Shown piece by piece: positions 59,553 to 64,000 of a stretch of DNA of 64,000 nt. This stretch comes from an uncultured Treponema sp. Its GTDB lineage: Bacteria > Spirochaetota > Spirochaetia > Treponematales > Treponemataceae. Position 1 is the first letter of the stretch, and each line of letters begins with the position of its first letter. The translations under genes and the position numbers were made by a program. A model generated the notes under the pieces. That model had not been told where the DNA came from, made no database searches, and saw only the letters and a list, made by a program, of their open reading frames with translations. Where the stretch lies: positions 62,001 to 126,000 of the forward strand of contig CAMVCB010000005.1 in the NCBI GenBank assembly GCA_947165895.1, in the 5' to 3' direction.

Positions 59553-59716
59553 GCAGATGGGCGTACGCTGCATTGTGGGCGAAAACACAGGTCTTCGCAT
59601 TTTTTGTGAAAAAATCCTACGACATTTCGCAGGCGAAAGTCTCGGATTTTTTTTATGGAAGTCTCCAAAAATGCTCACAATGTGTTTTGCCCCCAATTCC
59701 GCTTCCGCCCATCTGC
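59553..59716. repeat. Family C nested palindromic repeat, copy 2 (MITE-like)
   Basis: 164 bp, nearly identical to 33037-33200. The outer arms are GCAGATGGGCG and CGCCCATCTGC, here perfectly paired. Differences from copy 1 often keep pairing in the AAATCC/GGATTT arms. It lies between the recG 3' end and the pyrophosphatase 5' end. Short open frames in it (about 65 codons) arise only from the repeat. Confidence 0.8.
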
Positions 59717-59758
59717 AGGTCAATATACCTTATAAATGCTTTTGAACAGGAAGTAATG

Positions 59759-61951
59759 TTAGTTGTTAATGTAGGTTAGGGCGTCGCTTCTTGCCTGGGT
59801 AAGAAGGTCTTTGTCGCGGACAATGTCAGCTACTGCAAATTCCATGGCTCCTGCCTGAAGGGTGCCTGTAAGTTCGCCGGGCCCCCTCGTTTTAAGGTCC
59901 TGCTCGGCTATGTAAAAGCCGTCGGTACTCTGGCGCAGGGCTTTCATACGCTCGATGCCGCTTTCGGTCAGGTTTTTGCTGTAAATGAGGAAGCAGAAGG
60001 ACTGGTCGCTGCCTCGTCCTACGCGGCCCCTGAGCTGGTGCAGCTGGGCCATTCCAAAGCGGTCGGCGTTTTCTATTGCTATGCAGGTGGCGTTGGGAAC
60101 GTCTACTCCTACTTCAATTACTGTTGTTGCGGCAAGGACCTGGATTCGGCCGGCGCGGAAATCATTTAGAATCATTGTCTGCTCTTCTTCATCAATTTTT
60201 GAATGAACAAGGGCACATTTATACTGAGGGTAGATGTGCTTTGAAAGATGTTCAAAGGCCTTTTCGGCGGATTTTATACGGACATTTCCATCGTCGTCGC
60301 TGTATTCACTGTCGATGGCGGGGTAAACAAAATAAGCCTGATGACCTTTTTCAAGCTCCCTGCGGATTGCTTCGTAAGCATTGATTTCGTTGCCTTCTTT
60401 TACAAGGTAAGTTGTAATGGGCTTTCTTCCCGAAGGCATGGTGCGGATGGTTGAAACATCAAGGTCCCCGAAAATCGTGTAGGCCAGGGTCTGGGGGATT
60501 GGGGTGGCGCTCATCATAAGAAGATGAGGTTCAAAGGTGATTCCGTTTTCGTTTGTACGGCCTTTTGCAATTATTGCCTGACGCTGCATTACGCCGAAGC
60601 GGTGCTGTTCGTCAATTACGGCCAGTTCCAGGTCATTGTAAACAACATTGTTGGAAAAAAGCGCGTGAGTTCCTATTACAATATCGATTTTGCCGTCTTT
60701 AAGATTTTTAAGAAGCTGGCTGCGGCCGGCAGATTTTACGTTTCCTGTAAGAAAGGCAACCCGGATTCCAAGAAAGTCCAGCAGGCGGCTAGCGGTTTCG
60801 GCATGCTGGCGGGCAAGAATTTCGGTTGGTGCCATAAGGGCGCACTGGCCTTTCCAGCTGATTACGCGGAGACAGACAAAAAGTGAAACAAGGGTTTTTC
60901 CCGAGCCTACGTCGCCCTGTAAAAGCCGCTGCATTGTAAAGGCTGATTTTTTTGGCAGGGGGATGCCGCGGTCGGCCTGATTGAGGATGCGGGAGCGTTC
61001 TTCATAGCCCCGGTCGATTTCGCTGTCCATCTGGTAGATAACTGCCCGCTGATCGTCTGTAAGGGGGAAGGGTAGCTTTTCCATAAACTGTTTTTGAAGA
61101 GGGGAAAGGGAGTCTGCAAAAACCTCGGCAGTTACAAAAGGCTTTGGCTGACTTTCTGTGCTTACTTCCTGGTCTCCAAAGCTTCCCTTGTGCTTGTAGG
61201 CACGTTTTAAAATCACGCTCTGAAAATGAAATAATTCTTCGTAAGAAAGGGTATTCCGCGCCTTAAGGGCTTCTTCAATGCTGGCAGGCTGATGAATAAG
61301 CTGGATAGCCTCCTGCTTGTGAAGAAGTCCCCGTTTTTCTATAAGGTCTTCCGGCAGTTCGTCTTCAATTCCCTTTGCGTACTGACTGATGGCCGCACTG
61401 ATTGCCTTTGAAAGCTGCTTTTGCGAGACGCCTTCTGTGAGGGGATAGATTGGGAGAACTTTGTTGTCGGAAGGAAGGCGGCTGGCAAGGTCTGCCGGCA
61501 GGGGGGCGGGCTGACCTGCTTTTATTTCTGATTGGCTGGCTTTTTCAAGCAGGCTTGCTTCAAAGCTTGAGGACTGCAGGGCATTATATTTTACAAAAAA
61601 GCTTCCGTGCAGGCTGATAATTGAGCCTACAGGAAAGGATTTTTCAAAAAAAGGCCTGTTAAAGCAGATTAATTCTGCCTGTGCGGTTCCGTCATTAATA
61701 ATCAGCTTGAGGGTGCGCATGTTGCCGTAGCCGAACCATTCGTGGCGTATAATTTTTGCAACCGTGTGGATTTTCGGCGAGCGGGAAAACTCGTTTAAGG
61801 AAACCCTGCGGGTGCGGTCTTCGTAATCCCGCGGATAATATTGAAGCAAATCTCCCACAGTAAATATGTTCAGCCTTGCAAGATTTTTAGTAAGGGCCGG
61901 CCCTACACCCGAAACAGAGGAAACTGGATTTTTAATTTCGGAAAGCTTCAT
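59759..61951 (-). CDS. recG: ATP-dependent DNA helicase RecG
   Basis: A 730-residue helicase that remodels stalled forks and branched DNA. The N-terminal wedge domain includes LLQYYPRDYEDRTRRV (about 35-50) and an OB-like fold. Walker A is LLQGDVGSGKTLVSLF (about 351-366), then GTHALFSNNVVYNDLELAVIDEQHRFGVMQR (about 432-462, DEQH box) and motif VI QLRGRVGRGSDQSFCFLIY (about 655-675). A C-terminal IAEQDLKTRGPGELTGTLQAG completes the family pattern. The order with ppaC on the same strand, with a palindromic repeat between, suggests separate transcripts. Confidence 0.94.
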   Translation of the reverse strand: MKLSEIKNPVSSVSGVGPALTKNLARLNIFTVGDLLQYYPRDYEDRTRRVSLNEFSRSPKIHTVAKIIRHEWFGYGNMRTLKLIINDGTAQAELICFNRPFFEKSFPVGSIISLHGSFFVKYNALQSSSFEASLLEKASQSEIKAGQPAPLPADLASRLPSDNKVLPIYPLTEGVSQKQLSKAISAAISQYAKGIEDELPEDLIEKRGLLHKQEAIQLIHQPASIEEALKARNTLSYEELFHFQSVILKRAYKHKGSFGDQEVSTESQPKPFVTAEVFADSLSPLQKQFMEKLPFPLTDDQRAVIYQMDSEIDRGYEERSRILNQADRGIPLPKKSAFTMQRLLQGDVGSGKTLVSLFVCLRVISWKGQCALMAPTEILARQHAETASRLLDFLGIRVAFLTGNVKSAGRSQLLKNLKDGKIDIVIGTHALFSNNVVYNDLELAVIDEQHRFGVMQRQAIIAKGRTNENGITFEPHLLMMSATPIPQTLAYTIFGDLDVSTIRTMPSGRKPITTYLVKEGNEINAYEAIRRELEKGHQAYFVYPAIDSEYSDDDGNVRIKSAEKAFEHLSKHIYPQYKCALVHSKIDEEEQTMILNDFRAGRIQVLAATTVIEVGVDVPNATCIAIENADRFGMAQLHQLRGRVGRGSDQSFCFLIYSKNLTESGIERMKALRQSTDGFYIAEQDLKTRGPGELTGTLQAGAMEFAVADIVRDKDLLTQARSDALTYINN

Positions 61952-62000
61952 AAGAGTATTAAAGAGATTTTATCATAATTTTTGATAAAAACACACAGTT

Positions 62001-62366
62001 TTAATAACTTTCTGCCATTCTAATTATCAGTTCCTGTATGGAAAGTTTTATGTTTTCTGGTAATTTTTCGAATGAATCAATCAGAATCTTGTTTTTACGA
62101 TATAGGTTATTTTCTGAATCTTTTGATTCAAGTTTCTTAATTCCCTCAGTATTTTCTGTTATTAGTGCTTCATCTTCTAAAAGACTATCAAGCGGAATGT
62201 TAAGAATTTTAGAAATCTTAAGTGCCAAATCTGCAAGCGGCATACTGTTTTTATTCATTCCGTTAATTATTGTTGAATATGGCACATTTGCCCGAAAAGC
62301 TAAATCTTTTACCTCCAGATTTTTATATGGTAATAATCTTTTTACATTTATCCAGAATGAACTCAT
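62001..62366 (-). CDS. XRE family helix-turn-helix regulator
   Basis: A 121-residue protein. Residues about 7-65 are a Cro/C1-type helix-turn-helix (NLEVKDLAFRANVPYSTIINGMNKNSMPLADLALKISKILNIPLDSLLED). The remaining 55 residues are polar and helical without known domain. It is divergent from an MBOAT gene, with two inverted repeats in between that may be its operators. No toxin or phage genes were seen nearby. Confidence 0.8.
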   Translation of the reverse strand: MSSFWINVKRLLPYKNLEVKDLAFRANVPYSTIINGMNKNSMPLADLALKISKILNIPLDSLLEDEALITENTEGIKKLESKDSENNLYRKNKILIDSFEKLPENIKLSIQELIIRMAESY

Positions 62367-62385
62367 ATCTGATTATTACCGAATT

Positions 62386-62412
62386 AAGATATTTGAATTG
62401 ATAAAATATCTT
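62386..62412. promoter_or_regulatory. Inverted repeat 1, candidate operator
   Basis: AAGATATTT-N9-AAATATCTT, perfect 9 bp arms, 20 bp from the XRE start codon. It shares the AAGATA core with the longer repeat at 62417. Confidence 0.55.
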
Positions 62413-62416
62413 CAAA

Positions 62417-62450
62417 AAGATAATATATCGTAATAGCGATATATTATCTT
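62417..62450. promoter_or_regulatory. Inverted repeat 2, candidate operator adjacent to MBOAT start
   Basis: AAGATAATATATCG and CGATATATTATCTT form perfect 14 bp arms around TAATAG. The right end touches AGAAGGG, the ribosome binding site of the MBOAT gene (ATG at 62463). It may be the binding site of the divergent XRE protein, or fold in RNA and hide initiation. Confidence 0.6.
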
Positions 62451-62462
62451 AGAAGGGATTAT

Positions 62463-63932
62463 ATGTTATTTTCATCCATCACATTTCTAGGCTTTTTCTT
62501 GCCCTTTATTCTTGTTCTTTATTATTCGATCCCAAACCGGATTTACAGAAATTGTGTTCTTTTTCTTGGAAGCCTCTTGTTTTATGCCTGGGGAGAACCT
62601 AAGTTTATATTTTTGATGTTTGCTTCGATTATATTAAATTATAATATGGGATTAAGACTTGGAAATCCGGAACTTACCCGTAGAAAAACTCTTTTAATAA
62701 TCTCAATTATTGTAAATATTGGAATCCTTTTTGTTTTCAAATATTTGGGATTTTCATGTCGAATTATTACTGCGATTTTAACATCACTTCATCTAAAACC
62801 ATTGAGAATTATAAATCTGATTATGCCGATTGGAATTTCTTTTTACACTTTTCAGGAAATTTCTTATATTGTTGATGTTTATAGAAATCCGGAACTTTCA
62901 CAGAAAAATCTTTTGAATCTTGGTTTATATATTTCCTTTTTTCCACAGCTTATTGCGGGACCGATTGTCCGCTATCACGATATTAACGAGCAGATTGTAG
63001 AGAGAAACGAAAATCTTTCTCAGTTTTCAAATGGAATTGAACGCTTTATTATTGGCTTGAGTAAAAAAGTTTTAATAGCAAATGCTATGGCCCAAGTTTG
63101 CGATAATATTTATTCTGCAGATTTTTTCTCATACGGAACTTATGCCGCATGGATTGCTGCAATCGCTTATGCTCTTCAGATTTATTATGATTTTTCGGGA
63201 TATTCGGATATGGCAATCGGATTAGCAAAAATGTTCGGATTTGATTTGCTGGAAAATTTTAATTACCCATATGCAGCTTCTTCTATTACAGATTTCTGGA
63301 AACGCTGGCATATTTCATTAACAAATTTTTTCCGTGATTACGTTTATATTCCACTTGGTGGAAATAGAAAAGGTAATAAAAGAACTATTTTCAATCGATA
63401 TATTGTTTTTTTTACAACAGGACTATGGCATGGTGCTTCCTTTAATTTTATATTGTGGGGACTAGCTCACGGAACTCTGATGACAATAGAACGCTTGTTA
63501 GGAAAAAAAGTAAAAATTACTGAATGTAAATCTATTAGAATAATTATTTCAATTTTCCATCGTATTTTAACACTTCTTTTCATTTTGTTTTTATGGATAT
63601 TATTTAGAAATGGAACAAAAATGACTTTGAAACTGCTTTTGAAAATGGCGGGTTTTAATTACACTGCTTTTACATCGTACGGATTGATTCCTTGGTTTCA
63701 GGATGGATTTCTATATTTGAGTATTGATACAAAGTTTTACATTCTTGCAGCTTTAGGAATTGTATTTAGTTTTCCATGGTGGAGAAAAGTTAGAATTCTA
63801 TATTCTAAAAATAGTGTAATTTCAACAGCTTTAAGAAGTATAAAATATCTAATGCTTGGTTGTTTGTTAGTTTTATGTTTTGCAAATCTTGCAAGCAATT
63901 CGTATAATCCCTTCATTTATTTCAGATTCTAG
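62463..63932 (+). CDS. MBOAT family O-acyltransferase (AlgI-like)
   Basis: A 489-residue membrane protein with about eleven membrane segments. Family markers are YDFSGYSDMAIGLAKMFGF (about 237-255), DFWKRWHISLTNFFRDYVYIPLGGNRKG (about 275-305) and the catalytic-type His in FFTTGLWHGASFNFILWGLAHG (about 318-340). AlgI-like proteins move acyl groups across the membrane to sugars in alginate, cell wall or teichoic acid modification. The partial gene that follows probably encodes its partner. Base composition here is more AT-rich than in most of the window, which could mean recent acquisition. Confidence 0.88.
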   Translation: MLFSSITFLGFFLPFILVLYYSIPNRIYRNCVLFLGSLLFYAWGEPKFIFLMFASIILNYNMGLRLGNPELTRRKTLLIISIIVNIGILFVFKYLGFSCRIITAILTSLHLKPLRIINLIMPIGISFYTFQEISYIVDVYRNPELSQKNLLNLGLYISFFPQLIAGPIVRYHDINEQIVERNENLSQFSNGIERFIIGLSKKVLIANAMAQVCDNIYSADFFSYGTYAAWIAAIAYALQIYYDFSGYSDMAIGLAKMFGFDLLENFNYPYAASSITDFWKRWHISLTNFFRDYVYIPLGGNRKGNKRTIFNRYIVFFTTGLWHGASFNFILWGLAHGTLMTIERLLGKKVKITECKSIRIIISIFHRILTLLFILFLWILFRNGTKMTLKLLLKMAGFNYTAFTSYGLIPWFQDGFLYLSIDTKFYILAALGIVFSFPWWRKVRILYSKNSVISTALRSIKYLMLGCLLVLCFANLASNSYNPFIYFRF

Positions 63933-63943
63933 AGGAAAAAAAG

Positions 63944-64000
63944 ATGAAAAAGCTTATACAGACTTCTTTTGTGATTTGTTTTTTGCTGGTTCTTGCAGTT
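63944..64000 (+). CDS. Start of a membrane-anchored or exported protein, truncated by window edge
   Basis: ATG at 63944 with AGAGGAAA at 63931-63938. The visible 19 codons encode MKKLIQTSFVICFLLVLAV, a signal peptide or membrane anchor. In MBOAT loci the next gene often encodes an SGNH-type (AlgJ/AlgX/DltD-like) partner. Here that is only a guess from position. Confidence 0.55.
   Translation, partial: MKKLIQTSFVICFLLVLAV

Noticed and set aside
1..64000. tRNA, rRNA, CRISPR arrays, prophage or defence gene cluster
   Set aside because: Read by eye, no cloverleaf with CCA-type acceptor, no rRNA motif, no regular repeat-spacer array and no cas, integrase or capsid-like proteins were seen. A tRNAscan and minced run would be decisive.

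Overview
The window looks like a chromosome segment of a saccharolytic, probably rumen or gut, Treponema (Spirochaetota). This is inferred from the tetratricopeptide protein-YajC-SecD-SecF block, FliS beside a FlgN-like protein, spirochaete-style lipoboxes, LolA followed by a RodZ-like protein, a Mn-dependent pyrophosphatase with CBS/DRTGG insert, and many enzymes acting on xylan and beta-glucan. No rRNA, tRNA, CRISPR array, prophage or transposase gene was seen.

Layout. 1-1940: molybdenum cofactor and formate dehydrogenase maturation (3' end of moaA, MOSC-MogA fusion, fdhD). 2034-5584: hisG and hisB, separated by a GxxExxY gene and a cluster of repeats, then an SGNH hydrolase and rnhA. 5782-15701: HD-GYP phosphodiesterase, Lrp regulator with aminotransferase, then a tight housekeeping run (TPR protein, rsmE, HExxH protein, exported protein, rsmG, M29 aminopeptidase, VanY-type peptidase). 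15735-25738: a xylooligosaccharide operon (lipoprotein binding protein, two permeases, cytoplasmic GH43, LacI-type repressor, xylulokinase, DUF4867-like protein, FucI/AraA-fold isomerase). It has a clear promoter, paired operators, a leader hairpin, an internal hairpin after the binding-protein gene, and a terminator. 25754-31721, minus strand: small acidic protein, AraC regulator, exported GH5, exported GH16 with binding modules, and a Pro/Asn-rich lipoprotein. 31975-33012: cytoplasmic GH5. 33327-37148, minus strand: Uup-type ABC-F ATPase, folA, FlgN-like and fliS. 37271-47003: ftsH, lolA, RodZ-like, rimO, UvrD/PcrA helicase and a sugar-sensor-like diguanylate cyclase. 47152-50726, minus strand: OmpA-family protein, MltD-like transglycosylase, lipoprotein. 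50822-56653: membrane protein, TPR, yajC, secD, secF. 56750-61951, minus strand: sigma factor, Mn-pyrophosphatase, recG. The end holds an XRE regulator, an MBOAT acyltransferase and the start of a partner gene.

The most unusual feature is a set of palindromic repeats. Family A is a 73-74 bp element: one perfect hairpin plus one long stem enclosing a 30-34 nt loop. It occurs in at least six full or near-full copies whose stems differ in sequence but keep pairing, while the loop is conserved. One copy lies in frame inside the ABC-F gene. Two others supply the stop codon of the adjacent gene. The ABC-F gene also carries an in-frame copy of family B and a GEGG-encoding insert like one in rimO. 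Family C is a 164 bp nested palindrome present twice.

In the xylose operon a perfect 14 bp operator occurs twice upstream, 42 bp apart in opposite orientation, and a third exact copy lies inside the xylulokinase reading frame. No XylA-type isomerase is present in the operon; the FucI/AraA-fold enzyme with its DUF4867-like partner may fill that role.
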